This document shows positions 33,301-42,518 of a stretch of 64,000 nt of DNA, piece after piece; the stretch's first letter is position 1; each line of letters opens with the position of its first letter. The notes beneath the pieces are model-generated. The model was not told the DNA's origin, did not search any database, and worked only from the letters and a program-made list of their open reading frames with translations. The stretch is taken from the NCBI RefSeq assembly GCF_033898505.1, contig NZ_JAXAFK010000002.1:310001-374000 (forward strand), read 5' to 3'. The position numbers were made by a program, and so were the translations under genes. This DNA is from Pectobacterium carotovorum (GTDB taxonomy: Bacteria; Pseudomonadota; Gammaproteobacteria; Enterobacterales; Enterobacteriaceae).

Positions 33301-34611
33301 CGTCTGTCTGCGCGAATCGACTGCGAACCTGACTATCAGGAGGCAGCGAAAATTTGGCTGGACAGCATGGTCAACGCGCTTGCAGGAGCACATGCGCCAG
33401 CGGCGAATCGGGCGGTTACCGCTGTAGCGGCAACAGTCGCTGACGAGGATGACGCGGACGCGCCAGCGCTTACGGCGGCACCCGCTCCCATTTTCAGCAG
33501 GAATGCGCCTTTGCCGGCTCGTCTTGTCCTCAACCAGCGGCTTAATGCGCCGGGAGCGGAAAAAGAAACCCGGCAATTCGCCTTTGATATTTCAGACAGC
33601 AATGTGAGCTACGAAGCGGGTGATGCGCTCGGCATCTGGCCGACGAACAGCCCTGAGCTGGTGAGCGAGATGCTCTCAGCACTCAAGCTTTCGCCTGCTA
33701 CCGTGGTGACCGTCAAGGATAAAGGCGACATGACGCTGTCTGAGGCGTTATCCCAGCATGTCGAGATTGCCCGTATCACGCCGGAGTTTTTGCAGTTTGT
33801 GAGTCAACGCTCGGGTCATGAGGCACTGGCCGACCTGCTGAAAGAGGAACGTAAGGAAGAACTCAAACAGTGGCTGTGGGGACGGCAGATTATCGATGTG
33901 CTGCAGGCGTTTCCGATTCAGGTTCAGGCTGACGAATTGCTAACCGTGCTCAAGCGCATTCAGCCGCGCTTATACTCGATTTCGTCCAGCCCAAAAGTCA
34001 CCCCGCATCAGATCCACCTGACCGTCTCGACGGTGCGCTATGAGCTTGAGGGTAAGCCGCGTGGCGGCGTGTGTTCAACCTTTCTGGCTGACCGCGCGGC
34101 AGAGTCGGTTGCGGTGCCTATCTTCATTCAAAAGTCAGCCCATTTTCGTACCCCGAAACACCCTGATACGCCAATCATCATGGTGGGGGCTGGCACGGGT
34201 ATCGCACCTTTCCGGGCTTTTTTGCAAGAGCGCCGTGCGACAGGGGCACAAGGTAAAAACTGGCTGTTCTTCGGCGAACAGCGTGCCGAGACGGATTTCT
34301 ACTATCGTGAGGAGTTGGAAATGTTACGGCGTGATGGTTATCTGCATCGGTTGGATACGGCTTTTTCGCGTGACCAACGTGAGAAAATTTATGTTCAGCA
34401 CCGCATGTGTGAGCAGGGGGCTGAGCTATGGCGCTGGCTGGAGGAGGGGGCGCATTTCTACGTGTGTGGCGACGCCAGCCGCATGGCGAAAGATGTGGAC
34501 TCGGCGCTCCGGCAGGTTGCGCAGCTGCATGGGGGCATGACCAGTGAGGACGCGGCAGCCTATATTGCCAAAATGGCGCAGGACAAACGCTATGTCCGCG
34601 ATGTGTACTGA
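30382..34611 (+). CDS. One-polypeptide assimilatory nitrate reductase fused to a CysJ-like NADPH flavoreductase
   Basis: A 1409-residue fusion. Residues about 8-720 are a molybdopterin nitrate reductase of the NasA/NarB type. Its N-terminal 4Fe-4S cluster uses Cys13, Cys16, Cys20 and Cys48 ([15 protein letters not shown]). After a variable linker, a flavodoxin-like FMN domain starts near residue 858 ([10 protein letters not shown]). FAD binding (RLYSISSSP, near 1195) and NADPH binding ([12 protein letters not shown], near 1269) follow, and the protein ends DKRYVRDVY as CysJ-type reductases do. It should reduce nitrate to nitrite in the cytosol with NADPH directly, without a separate NasB/NasC. 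The ATG at 30382 has a GGGAG ribosome site. No nitrite reductase or nitrate transporter lies nearby. Confidence 0.92.
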   Translation: MNAKSSTCVKSVCPYCGVGCGVVMEVKDNRVIKVSGDKTHPTNFGRLCTKGNTSGQALAESGRLEHAYLRMDRQHESVRVDVNKAIKETARRLRTIIDTHGPDAVSLYVSGQMSLESQYLANKLAKGFIGTNNIESNSRLCMASAGSGYKLSLGADGPPGSYQDFEHADVFFVIGANMADCHPILFLRMMDRVKAGAKLIVVDPRRNATADKANLFLHIKPGTDLALLNGLLYLLVQNGHTDPAFIAEFTEGWEAMPAFLDDYRPDTVAEITGLPEADIRKAAEWIGSASAWMSCWTMGLNQSTHGTWNTNAICNLHLATGAICRLGSGPFSLTGQPNAMGGREMGYMGMGLPGQRSVLVEKDRAAIETLWNVPAGTLRTDLGGGTVAMFEDMMAGKIKACWIICTNPVATVPNRKNVIAGLQAAELVITQDAFLDTETNRYADILLPGALWAEAEGVMINSERNLTLMQKAVEPPGEAMADWQIIASVACEMGYEQGFSYGSASEVFQEIKQFWNPKTGYDIRGASYERLRKSPLQWPCPPDDNQDRHPIRYLNDGVSQTRKDLPDGTRPRLVFATESGKGIFLPRPHMSPAEMPDDDFQFVLNTGRLQHQWHTMTKTGKIPTLNKLNPGPFIEVHPEDASALGIQDKDRVEVRSRRGRAVLPAVVTDRVRPGNCFAPFHWNDVFGDDLAINAVTSDAIDPISQQPEFKFCAVALARIAEPSARISPTRESDAAPVLVSDPAEAGTPNNDIKELDMKHIDALATLLGLDAPPALTLSAHEQHYLQGYIAALRTDASRLAGGVPVLPATAPLEPSRRLMLDGMLAGLFARTWVPDGGGASLPAMSPAASAATASSPSPIWVLWASSTGNAESFAALCAERLKAEGHTVTLSEMDSVKIADLPATSRVLFIASTFGDGDPPDNGMNFWAALQAEAAPSLTEMAFAVLALGDSNYDQFCGFGRRLDARLEALGAKRLSARIDCEPDYQEAAKIWLDSMVNALAGAHAPAANRAVTAVAATVADEDDADAPALTAAPAPIFSRNAPLPARLVLNQRLNAPGAEKETRQFAFDISDSNVSYEAGDALGIWPTNSPELVSEMLSALKLSPATVVTVKDKGDMTLSEALSQHVEIARITPEFLQFVSQRSGHEALADLLKEERKEELKQWLWGRQIIDVLQAFPIQVQADELLTVLKRIQPRLYSISSSPKVTPHQIHLTVSTVRYELEGKPRGGVCSTFLADRAAESVAVPIFIQKSAHFRTPKHPDTPIIMVGAGTGIAPFRAFLQERRATGAQGKNWLFFGEQRAETDFYYREELEMLRRDGYLHRLDTAFSRDQREKIYVQHRMCEQGAELWRWLEEGAHFYVCGDASRMAKDVDSALRQVAQLHGGMTSEDAAAYIAKMAQDKRYVRDVY

Positions 34612-34659
34612 TATAGACCTGGCTGCGTTAATGCGTGAACTGTGGATGTTCTAGTGATG

Positions 34660-34684
34660 CGGCGTTAGGGGTGCCCTAACGCCG
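34660..34684. terminator. Hairpin between convergent nitrate reductase and DJ-1 genes
   Basis: CGGCGTTAGGG pairs with CCCTAACGCCG around a 3-base loop. No T-tract follows on either strand, so termination is inferred from its place. Confidence 0.5.
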
Positions 34685-34697
34685 TGGCTTCATGATG

Positions 34698-35465
34698 TTA
34701 TTTGGCTTTCGCTTGCAGCGCGCTGACGACAGCTTCGCCCAGCGTTTTGGCGGATGCCGGGTTCTGACCGGTGATCAGTCGCCCGTCAACGACGACTCTA
34801 TTTTCAAAGATTGGGGCCTCTTCGAATGTTGCGCCATCCTTTTTCAGCGCGGCTTCAAGTTCAAACGGGACAATCTTGTCGTAATGACGGAACGCTTCTT
34901 CTTCGGCGGTAAAGCCGGTGAGGTGACGGCCCTTAATCAACAGTTCACCATTGCTGAGTTTCACATTCAGCAAGCCTGCCGGACCGTGGCAAACGGCACT
35001 GATGATGTCGTTTTTCTCGTACATGGTACGCACGATGTTGATCAATTCAGGATTGTTGACGAAATCCCACATTGGCCCATGTCCGCCAACCAGCAGGATC
35101 GCGCTATATTTCGCAGGATCAACCTTTGCCAGTGGGATGGAATTAGCCAGTTTGTTGCGGTGTTCCGGGTTAGTCCAGAAATCCAGACTCGCCCGATCTT
35201 TGAGATCGAATCCGTCAAACGGAGGCATCCCACCTTTGGGACTGGCGATATCGTAAGACAGGCCGACTTTGTCGAACACGTCGACCGGATGGGTCAATTC
35301 AGGAAGCCAGAAGCCGCCAACGAGATCGGGGGTTTTTTTATCGAGACTGGAGACGACGATTAAGACCTTCTCTTCTTTCAGATTAGCCTGGGCGAAAACG
35401 GGGGAAGCTGCGGCAAACACAGCCATCGCGGCGATAAGACCAGCACAGCGCTTGATGATTGACAT
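34698..35465 (-). CDS. Secreted DJ-1/PfpI-family protein
   Basis: A 255-residue protein with a signal peptide (cleavage near VFA-QA, residue 25) and a DJ-1/PfpI domain. The nucleophile elbow reads ISAVCHGPAGL, with the family Cys followed by His. The preceding motif LLVGGHGPMWD provides the conserved Gly/His stretch of Hsp31-like members. Export to the periplasm is unusual for a family of cytosolic glyoxalases and chaperones. It is divergent from a LysR gene that probably controls it. Confidence 0.85.
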   Translation of the reverse strand: MSIIKRCAGLIAAMAVFAAASPVFAQANLKEEKVLIVVSSLDKKTPDLVGGFWLPELTHPVDVFDKVGLSYDIASPKGGMPPFDGFDLKDRASLDFWTNPEHRNKLANSIPLAKVDPAKYSAILLVGGHGPMWDFVNNPELINIVRTMYEKNDIISAVCHGPAGLLNVKLSNGELLIKGRHLTGFTAEEEAFRHYDKIVPFELEAALKKDGATFEEAPIFENRVVVDGRLITGQNPASAKTLGEAVVSALQAKAK

Positions 35466-35646
35466 AAAAAACTCCTTTCAGCAGGTGGTTATGGTCGCCA
35501 CTATATCCATGATAACGGGTTGAAAATAGACGGTAAAAAGGGAATGTATTGTTTAATAAATCGCTGTAATGCTTTTGTATTGATATGAGAAACTGTCGTA
35601 AAGTGCGTTTGACGCTCCCTGTATTGCATGACGATGAGGAACCCTG

Positions 35647-36549
35647 ATGGGGCAATCCGATAGCTTTGATGGACTCTCCGAATTTCTGGCGATAGCGAAA
35701 CGATTGAGCATTCGCAAAGCGGCGCTCGATCTCGGTAAGACGCCGGGATCGGTGAGTTTGTCGCTCCAGAGACTGGAACATCGTCTCGGTGTGCCCCTTT
35801 TCCACCGCACGACGCGCAAGATGGCATTGACGGAAGCGGGAGAAAATCTGCTGCTGAGAATCGGGCCTGCGGCACAGGCTATCGCGACAGGTTTTGAAGA
35901 TGTGGCTCAATCGGCAAAAAAACCGTCGGGAACGTTGAAGCTGCTCGTAGAACGCCTGGCATTGCCCCATGTTATCGAGCCGCTCATCCCTGCATTTCGT
36001 CAGGCGTGGCCGAATTTGCATGTCGATATCACGGTGAGTAATCGTCACGATAACTTCGTCTCTGAAGGCTATGACGCCGGTATCATGATCGGTTCATACA
36101 TCGAGCAGGATATGATCGCGATACGACTTTCCCCGCCCTTTAAGTGGGCGGTATTTGGATCGCCGGACTATTTTAAAACGCACGGCAAACCTAAAGTCAC
36201 CCGCGACTTAATGCATCACGAATGCATTCGCTTTCGCCGTCCTGAGAAGGGCGATATTTACCGGTGGGAATTTATCGAAAATAAGGAAAGCGTCAGAATT
36301 GAGCCAACGGGTACGGTGACGGTGAACGATGGGGAACTGATGCGCAGCCTCGCGGTTCGGGGCGTCGGGTTAATTTACTCCTCCACCTTCCATACCTCAC
36401 GTGAACTGGCAAACGGCACGCTGGAAGCGGCGTTACTTGATCTCTCGCCGGGCAACGACGGCCTCTTTCTGTATTTCTCCAGAGCTGCAAGGAACCAACC
36501 CAAACTGCGTGCGTTTATCGACGTGTGTTCGCAGGTCATTAAGACGTGA
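35647..36549 (+). CDS. LysR-family transcriptional regulator
   Basis: A 300-residue regulator with an N-terminal winged helix (LSIRKAALDLGKTPGSVSLS) and an effector-binding domain of the DsdC/GcvA-like type. The start at 35647 has an AGGAA ribosome site. It is divergent from the DJ-1/PfpI gene with a 181-base shared control region, the usual arrangement for a LysR protein and its target. The ligand is unknown. Confidence 0.88.
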   Translation: MGQSDSFDGLSEFLAIAKRLSIRKAALDLGKTPGSVSLSLQRLEHRLGVPLFHRTTRKMALTEAGENLLLRIGPAAQAIATGFEDVAQSAKKPSGTLKLLVERLALPHVIEPLIPAFRQAWPNLHVDITVSNRHDNFVSEGYDAGIMIGSYIEQDMIAIRLSPPFKWAVFGSPDYFKTHGKPKVTRDLMHHECIRFRRPEKGDIYRWEFIENKESVRIEPTGTVTVNDGELMRSLAVRGVGLIYSSTFHTSRELANGTLEAALLDLSPGNDGLFLYFSRAARNQPKLRAFIDVCSQVIKT

Positions 36550-36620
36550 ATGCGTTCTCTGAATCCTTGCGCTGTGCAAATAACTGGTAAAGCCCCCTTT
36601 ATCAGAGGGCGAGCGTGCAA

Positions 36621-36986
36621 TCACTTAATTTCAACGTTGACCTTATGCTCTTCCCACGTCGACTTATCGAAAGGCTGACCATAAATCAGTTTCAGCGTAC
36701 CTTTGCCGGATGCTTTACCAATGAAATAAAAGGTCTGTTCACCGCCGCAGCCGACCATTCCCTCTTTGCACTCCTTCGACTGCTGGTAGCGACTGGAAAC
36801 GAAAATCAGCTCACTGGGAAGGCTTTCCAGCATCCAACTGTATCCTGTTGTCGGATTGGCTTCGAGCGATAACCTGACCTCTTTGCCCGCTGTGCCGTCC
36901 AGATTTTTCGCGTTTTCCGCGGCATGGACGCCAGCAGAGACAAGCATCACCACGCCACTCAAAGCGCAGGTTAATATTTTATTCAT
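36621..36986 (-). CDS. Chagasin-like (family I42) inhibitor of cysteine peptidases
   Basis: A 121-residue secreted protein with a signal peptide (cleavage near VHA-AEN, residue 23). It shows the family loops: the BC loop NPTTGYSW, the DE-loop region VGCGGEQTF, and a C-terminal segment with W near FDKSTWEE where chagasins have RPW. The third loop departs from consensus, so inhibitory strength is uncertain. Two Cys residues could form a disulfide. It stands alone and convergent with the LysR gene. Confidence 0.78.
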   Translation of the reverse strand: MNKILTCALSGVVMLVSAGVHAAENAKNLDGTAGKEVRLSLEANPTTGYSWMLESLPSELIFVSSRYQQSKECKEGMVGCGGEQTFYFIGKASGKGTLKLIYGQPFDKSTWEEHKVNVEIK

Positions 36987-37274
36987 GAGTCCCTCTCAGG
37001 TCGTTATGGTAAGTCACACCATTTTTTATAGTGTATAACCCTAAAAAAGAAAGTGATAACGGCATATTAGAAAAACAGCAGGCATGGCGAGCATCGCGTT
37101 TGTCGGGGAATGTTCAGTTGTGGCTAAAATATATAATTCATTGATTAATTTAATGGTTAGATAGAGTAAAAGTTGTTGCTGATGGTCATCTGGAGGTATA
37201 ATTTTTATAATTTTTTTACACCTTATCCGGCTAAAATGCTTTGACAAGTTTTGCCGAACGTGAATTCATGTCTA

Positions 37275-39266
37275 ATGACAACATCTAATCCGCATCTTTC
37301 ACACCCAAAATATCGCCCTGACATTGACGGGTTAAGGGCTGTAGCCGTTCTATCCGTCGTTGCTTTTCACGCCTTTCCTGCCTGGATGAAAGGTGGTTTT
37401 ATTGGTGTCGATATCTTTTTTGTTATCTCCGGTTTTTTGATTTCCACGATTATTTTTGAGAATTTAGACAAGGGAACCTTCAGCTTTTCCGAGTTCTATG
37501 CACGTCGTATCAAGCGGATATTTCCTGCTTTGCTACTCGTGCTATCGGCCTCTCTTATCTTTGGCTGGTTTGCTTTACTTGCGGATGAGTATAAGCAATT
37601 AGGCAAACATACCATGGCAGGGGTTGGCTTTGTTTCCAACCTCGTGCTCTGGGGCGAATCTGGCTATTTTGATAATGCCGCAGAAACTAAGCCGCTTTTG
37701 CACTTGTGGAGCTTAGGTATAGAGGAACAATTCTATTTTCTCTGGCCTTTGCTGTGTTGGGTGTTTTGGCGAATGAATTTTCGCCGAATTGCCTTGTTGC
37801 TTAGCTTTATTTTGGCCTCCTTTGTTCTGAATATTTACATGATAAGGAGTGATGGCGTCGCGACGTTTTACTCTCCATTAACGCGTTTCTGGGAGTTGTT
37901 GTTCGGTAGCTTGTTGGCGTTTATCGTTCTTTATCACAAGGGTTTTGTCGATAGATTTCAAAAAAATCAGTCTTTGATAAACGGTTTGTCACTCTTTGGT
38001 TTTTTGATCTTGGGTTTTGGCTTTTTATCCATCAATAAAAATGCATACTTTCCTGGTTTTTGGGCTCTGATTCCCGTTATTGGTGCGGTTCTAATCATTT
38101 TTGCCGGCCCTAATGCGATGCTCAATCGTTTGTTTTTGAGCAATAAGATAGTAGTTTGGTTTGGTTTAATCAGTTTCCCTTTGTACCTATGGCATTGGCC
38201 GTTATTGACCTTTTTGAGAATTGTAGAAAGAGGCACGCCAGATCGTTTTTTGCGATTAGCCGCTGTCTTTTTATCGATCTTATTGGCCTGGCTTACGTAT
38301 AAATTTGTTGAGGGAAAAATAAGAAAATCAAAGGGATATAAATTTGTTGGTGCGTTGATTTGTCTCAGCATCGTGCTATTTTTATCCGGCTCTGCTGTTT
38401 TTTATAAAGATGGATTTGCAGAACGCAAGGCTGTGACAACGAGTGATTTTACCAAAGAGGTTCAGTATCAGTTTATGGGACCAATATGGGCCTATACAAA
38501 GAATGATACTTGCCTGTCTGAATACCCTTATAAAGATCAGAATAATCTAGCTTGGTGGTTCTGCATGAAGAGTGGAACTAAGCCGCCAACAATTCTTCTT
38601 TTGGGTAATAGCTACGCAAACCAGCTCTATCCTGGGTTCGCTAAAAATGAAAAATTGAAGCACCAGACTATCCTTTCGATAGGAACGTGTGGGGTTGGTT
38701 TTGATAACTCTGGTGACGATCCGAGAAGCCCTTGCTATGGCTCTAGGATAACCGATCAAGAAAAATTTATTGATGACATTATCAAGAGAACGCCATCCAT
38801 AAAATTTGTTATTTTAGACGGTTTGTCACGACAGCCCTCTAGCGATGAGATTGCCAGAGTGATTCAACGCATCGACTTCCTTGAAAAACAGGGTGTTAAG
38901 GTCATTATTTTTACGCCACACATAAGACCGGGCTTCCATCCAAAGGCCTGCTTTAAATCGCCCCTTAAACAGCATCCAAAGGATTGCTTGGTTTCCTCTG
39001 ATGTTCGGAGTTCTATTCTGAAAGATTTCAGCCCACTGCTCGTGGCGGTTAATAAAACCCACCCCGGCGTGCTTGTTTTTGAACAGAACGATGTATTCTG
39101 CGATAGAAAGGACGGTAAATGTTCTTATGTTAAGAATGGCCTTCCATTATATCGTGACGAGGGCCATACCTCAGAATATGCTTCACTGCTGCTTCAGGAT
39201 TACTTTACTAAGTGGGCATCGAGTCATGTTCCAGAGATTCTCGACTCAGCGCCTGCTGATAATTAA
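37275..39266 (+). CDS. Acyltransferase-3 membrane protein with C-terminal SGNH domain (OafA/YrhL-like)
   Basis: A 663-residue surface polysaccharide acyltransferase. Residues about 10-350 form the ten-helix AT3 domain with the motifs RPDIDGLRAVAVLSVVAFH and FYARRIKRIFPA. A periplasmic SGNH-type domain follows, with LLLGNSYANQ as block I and DEGHTSEY holding the late Asp-x-x-His. It probably adds acetyl groups to O-antigen or another glycan. Codon use and base composition are clearly more AT-rich than in the neighbours, suggesting transfer. The start is uncertain: I chose the ATG at 37275, but TTG 37251 and GTG 37260 are in frame and no site has a good ribosome-binding sequence. Confidence 0.85.
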   Translation: MTTSNPHLSHPKYRPDIDGLRAVAVLSVVAFHAFPAWMKGGFIGVDIFFVISGFLISTIIFENLDKGTFSFSEFYARRIKRIFPALLLVLSASLIFGWFALLADEYKQLGKHTMAGVGFVSNLVLWGESGYFDNAAETKPLLHLWSLGIEEQFYFLWPLLCWVFWRMNFRRIALLLSFILASFVLNIYMIRSDGVATFYSPLTRFWELLFGSLLAFIVLYHKGFVDRFQKNQSLINGLSLFGFLILGFGFLSINKNAYFPGFWALIPVIGAVLIIFAGPNAMLNRLFLSNKIVVWFGLISFPLYLWHWPLLTFLRIVERGTPDRFLRLAAVFLSILLAWLTYKFVEGKIRKSKGYKFVGALICLSIVLFLSGSAVFYKDGFAERKAVTTSDFTKEVQYQFMGPIWAYTKNDTCLSEYPYKDQNNLAWWFCMKSGTKPPTILLLGNSYANQLYPGFAKNEKLKHQTILSIGTCGVGFDNSGDDPRSPCYGSRITDQEKFIDDIIKRTPSIKFVILDGLSRQPSSDEIARVIQRIDFLEKQGVKVIIFTPHIRPGFHPKACFKSPLKQHPKDCLVSSDVRSSILKDFSPLLVAVNKTHPGVLVFEQNDVFCDRKDGKCSYVKNGLPLYRDEGHTSEYASLLLQDYFTKWASSHVPEILDSAPADN

Positions 39267-39708
39267 GCGTGTGAGTGCAGCTGTTTAGCTTCGCACTTGT
39301 GTTGAGGTAGTCGACTTTTCAGCTGGTATTTTTCTAATACCAGCCCATTCAGAGATTCACGGAACGCTTGCTGGTATATTCATGCAGCAAGCGTTCCGTG
39401 GTTCATGTAGTTTTATTCGGTGTTCTGAGCGAGTAAAAATCCAGCCTTTCTGTCCGTTATTTCCGGTTAAATCCTTCAATAAAAGCATTCTGGCTTACCC
39501 GATTTGATAAACATCAAGCCACGCCATTGGCATGATAATGGCCGATATGGCTAATATCATGATGCGTTTCTCTCAATCGAGAGGCTGGTCAGTTGATGCG
39601 AGTGAGCAGGGGGGAAAGGGCTGTGATGGCATTTGCTAACCACTCGTCCCGCTTGAAATATCCCCGAAAAAACAAAGGAGCTGCGCTATTAACGCAACTC
39701 CTTGAATT
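39267..39708. other. 442-base gap between the acyltransferase gene and tRNA-Ile2
   Basis: Holds two hairpins (39322-39344 and 39358-39400). It also holds a palindrome-rich patch near 39520-39580 (GCCATT with AATGGC, CATGATA with TATCATG). No gene is seen. Confidence 0.6.
39322..39400 (+). terminator. Two consecutive hairpins after the acyltransferase gene
   Basis: The first pairs GCTGGTATT with AATACCAGC. The second is a perfect 16-bp stem (CACGGAACGCTTGCTG with its complement) with an 11-base loop. The second has no strong T-tract, so it may also be a repeat element rather than a terminator. Confidence 0.5.
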
Positions 39709-39784
39709 TGGTGGCCCCTGCTGGACTTGAACCAGCGACCAAGCGATTATGAGTCGCCTGCTCTAACCACTGAGCTAAGGGGCC
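39709..39784 (-). tRNA. ileX: tRNA-Ile2 (CAT anticodon, lysidine-modified)
   Basis: A 76-base cloverleaf on the minus strand with encoded CCA. The acceptor begins GGCCCCT and the anticodon loop is CTCATAA. The sequence matches E. coli ileX, which reads AUA after lysidine modification of the anticodon. The identity elements, and the position beside mug and rpoD, favour Ile2 over a methionine tRNA. Confidence 0.95.
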
Positions 39785-39924
39785 GAATGGGCGATGATTA
39801 TACGGTAATGTGCGGGGGGAGGTCTATAGCCTATCTGCCGGGTGGTGGTTTTATACTCAAGATAGCTTGTTGTTATTCTTATCAGAATTTACGATGTCTG
39901 TAGTCAATGAAAGTAGGGAAAGAC

Positions 39925-40428
39925 ATGATTACCGATATTCTGGCCATGAATCTTCAGGTGGTTTTCTGCGGCATTAACCCCGGGCTGTCGACGGCCCATC
40001 ACGGTTACCACTTCGCGAACCCCAGCAATCGCTTCTGGAAAGTGATTCATCAGGCGGGTTTTACCGAGCGGTTGCTGACGCCCGCCGAAGAACAGCATCT
40101 GCTGGACACCGGATGCGGCATCACCATGCTGGTGGAGCGCCCAACGGTTGAAGCTACTGAGCTGGGGCGAGACGAGCTGCTGCAAGGCGGCAATGCGATT
40201 CTCGAGAAGATGGAACGCTATCAACCGCGTGCGCTGGCCGTGCTGGGGAAGCAGGCGTTCAGTCAGGCGTTTGGTATCAAAAAGGTCTCATGGGGGCGTC
40301 AGGCGCTACGTATTGGCGAAACCCAGGTTTGGGTGCTGCCGAACCCAAGTGGGCTAAATCGTGCGACGCTGGAGTCGCTGGTGGCGTCATATCAGGAATT
40401 GCATCAGGCGTTGCAGGATAACGTATAA
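39925..40428 (+). CDS. mug: G/U mismatch-specific DNA glycosylase Mug
   Basis: A 167-residue uracil-DNA-glycosylase superfamily enzyme that removes uracil and ethenocytosine from mispairs. Motif 1 is FCGINPGLS (Asn in place of the catalytic Asp) and the intercalation motif region is [10 protein letters not shown] chose the ATG at 39925 (MITDILA), which follows AGGGAAAG and matches the family start; an upstream ATG at 39907 adds six residues. It is convergent with rpoD. Confidence 0.94.
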   Translation: MITDILAMNLQVVFCGINPGLSTAHHGYHFANPSNRFWKVIHQAGFTERLLTPAEEQHLLDTGCGITMLVERPTVEATELGRDELLQGGNAILEKMERYQPRALAVLGKQAFSQAFGIKKVSWGRQALRIGETQVWVLPNPSGLNRATLESLVASYQELHQALQDNV

Positions 40429-40453
40429 ATTCAATCTGAGCGTTCTGACAGGC

Positions 40454-40484
40454 AAAAAATAACCCCGGCGGGCCGGGGTTATTT
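40454..40484. terminator. Bidirectional terminator between mug and rpoD
   Basis: AAATAACCCCGGC pairs with GCCGGGGTTATTT around a 2-base centre. A-run and T-run flanks lie on both sides. Confidence 0.85.
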
Positions 40485-40525
40485 ATCATGTAGTTATCTG
40501 AAGTGCGGATTAGCTGAGGAGTGAA

Positions 40526-42364
40526 TTAATCATCCAGGAAGCTACGCAGCACTTCGGAACGGCTTGGGTGGCGCAGTTTACGCAGCGCTTTCGCTTCGAT
40601 CTGACGGATACGTTCACGCGTAACGTCAAACTGTTTGCCCACTTCTTCCAGCGTATGGTCGGTGTTCATATCGATACCGAAACGCATGCGCAGGACTTTC
40701 GCTTCACGCGCGGTCAGGCCAGCCAGTACGTCGTGTGTCGCAGAACGCAGGCTTTCCGACGTCGCGGAATCCAGCGGCAGCTCCAGCGTCGTATCTTCAA
40801 TGAAATCGCCCAAATGTGAATCTTCATCATCACCAATCGGGGTTTCCATTGAAATCGGCTCTTTCGCGATTTTCAGCACTTTACGGATCTTGTCTTCCGG
40901 CATCAGCATACGTTCAGCCAGCTCTTCCGGCGTTGGCTCACGACCCATTTCCTGCAACATCTGACGAGAGATACGGTTCAGTTTGTTGATCGTCTCAATC
41001 ATGTGTACCGGAATACGGATGGTACGCGCCTGATCGGCGATAGAACGGGTGATCGCCTGACGGATCCACCAGGTTGCATAGGTCGAGAATTTGTAACCAC
41101 GGCGATATTCAAACTTATCTACCGCTTTCATCAGACCGATGTTACCTTCCTGAATCAGGTCGAGGAACTGCAAACCACGGTTGGTGTATTTCTTCGCGAT
41201 AGAAATAACCAGACGCAGGTTGGCTTCCACCATTTCTTTCTTGGCGCGACGCGCTTTCGCTTCACCAATCGACATACGGCGGTTGATGTCTTTAACCTGC
41301 TCGATCGTCAGGCCGGTTTCTTCTTCGATCTGTTGCAGTTTTTGCAGGCTGCGGGTGACGTCTTCTTCTACATCATTCAGCTTTTCAGACCACGGTTTGC
41401 CCATGGCGACGGCTGCTGCGAACCAGGTGCTGTTGGTTTCATTGCCGGTGAACATGGTGACGAAGTTTTTCTTCGGCATTTTGCACTGTTCAACACACAG
41501 TTTGATGATCAAACGTTCCTGAGTACGGACGCGATCCATCATGGAACGCATGCTGTTAACCAGGAAATCGAACTGTTTCGGCACCAGACGGAACTGTTTG
41601 AAGACTTCAGACAGGTTCAGGATTTCCTGTACTGCCAGCGCATGGCTGCGGCCGTGCTCTTTGATCACCTTGCGGGTGGTTTCATATTGCTCACGCAGCT
41701 CGGTGAACTTCTCACGCGCCAGTTCAGGATCGATGCTGTTGTCGTCTTCAGAATCTTCGTCGTCTTCAGACTCTTCGTCGTCATCGTCCATTTCTTCGCT
41801 CGAAAGCTCGGAGCCCACGTGCGTCGCGGTAGGGGCGATGTCTTCTTCCGCATTAGGATCGACGAAGCCGGTGATCAGGTCGGACAGGCGGCTTTCGCCC
41901 GCTTCAACGCGATCGTATTGTTCCAGCAGGTAAGTAATGGCTTCAGGATACTCGGCAACAGAGCACTGAACCTGGTTGATACCGTCTTCGATACGTTTGG
42001 CAATATCGATCTCGCCTTCACGCGTCAACAGCTCAACGGTACCCATTTCACGCATGTACATGCGAACCGGATCGGTAGTGCGACCAATTTCCGATTCAAC
42101 GCTGGATAGAACCTGCGCAGCAGCCTCTGCCGCATCTTCATCGGCATCATTGGTGTTTTCGGCCAGCAACAGATCGTCTGCATCCGGTGCTTCTTCCATC
42201 ACCTGGATGCCCATGTCGTTAATCATCTGGATGATATCTTCGATCTGATCCGAGTCGATGATATCTTCCGGCAGATGGTCATTGACCTCAGCATAGGTCA
42301 GGTAGCCTTGCTCCTTACCACGGGTGACAAGCAGCTTCAGCTGTGACTGCGGGTTTTGCTCCAT
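40526..42364 (-). CDS. rpoD: Primary sigma factor RpoD (sigma-70)
   Basis: The housekeeping sigma factor, 612 residues against 613 in E. coli. Region 1.1 is at the N-terminus, followed by an acidic non-conserved region ([10 protein letters not shown]). Regions 2.1-2.4 hold [20 protein letters not shown] and [20 protein letters not shown]. Region 4.2 ends with the helix-turn-helix [20 protein letters not shown]. It is the last gene of the rpsU-dnaG-rpoD macromolecular synthesis operon. Confidence 0.98.
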   Translation of the reverse strand: MEQNPQSQLKLLVTRGKEQGYLTYAEVNDHLPEDIIDSDQIEDIIQMINDMGIQVMEEAPDADDLLLAENTNDADEDAAEAAAQVLSSVESEIGRTTDPVRMYMREMGTVELLTREGEIDIAKRIEDGINQVQCSVAEYPEAITYLLEQYDRVEAGESRLSDLITGFVDPNAEEDIAPTATHVGSELSSEEMDDDDEESEDDEDSEDDNSIDPELAREKFTELREQYETTRKVIKEHGRSHALAVQEILNLSEVFKQFRLVPKQFDFLVNSMRSMMDRVRTQERLIIKLCVEQCKMPKKNFVTMFTGNETNSTWFAAAVAMGKPWSEKLNDVEEDVTRSLQKLQQIEEETGLTIEQVKDINRRMSIGEAKARRAKKEMVEANLRLVISIAKKYTNRGLQFLDLIQEGNIGLMKAVDKFEYRRGYKFSTYATWWIRQAITRSIADQARTIRIPVHMIETINKLNRISRQMLQEMGREPTPEELAERMLMPEDKIRKVLKIAKEPISMETPIGDDEDSHLGDFIEDTTLELPLDSATSESLRSATHDVLAGLTAREAKVLRMRFGIDMNTDHTLEEVGKQFDVTRERIRQIEAKALRKLRHPSRSEVLRSFLDD

Positions 42365-42518
42365 AAGACGGTATCCACACTTCAGAGTATTTGGGTTGGT
42401 GTCGGTCAGCGTAGTTCGCTAACAATAGCATTAGGGGTATTTTTCTTATCGCCGCGGCCCCTGTAGCGGCTCTTTGCAGGGCTCAACCCTGCTATTTATC
42501 GGCAATTAAGCCTCTGTA

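Noticed and set aside
37041..37247. 68-codon minus-strand frame upstream of the acyltransferase
   Set aside because: Low-complexity AT-rich translation with no ribosome site; best explained by chance in AT-rich DNA.
39709..39784. tRNA-Met reading of the CAT anticodon tRNA
   Set aside because: The acceptor and arm sequences match the tRNA-Ile2 (ileX) gene and the mug-rpoD neighbourhood.
40454..40484. Hairpin considered as a regulatory RNA
   Set aside because: Its position between converging genes with A- and T-runs on both flanks is fully explained by a bidirectional terminator.
41003..42109. Long open frame (368 codons) antisense to rpoD
   Set aside because: It lies wholly within the very well conserved rpoD gene, has no ribosome site and encodes a Phe/His-rich sequence typical of a complementary-strand shadow.
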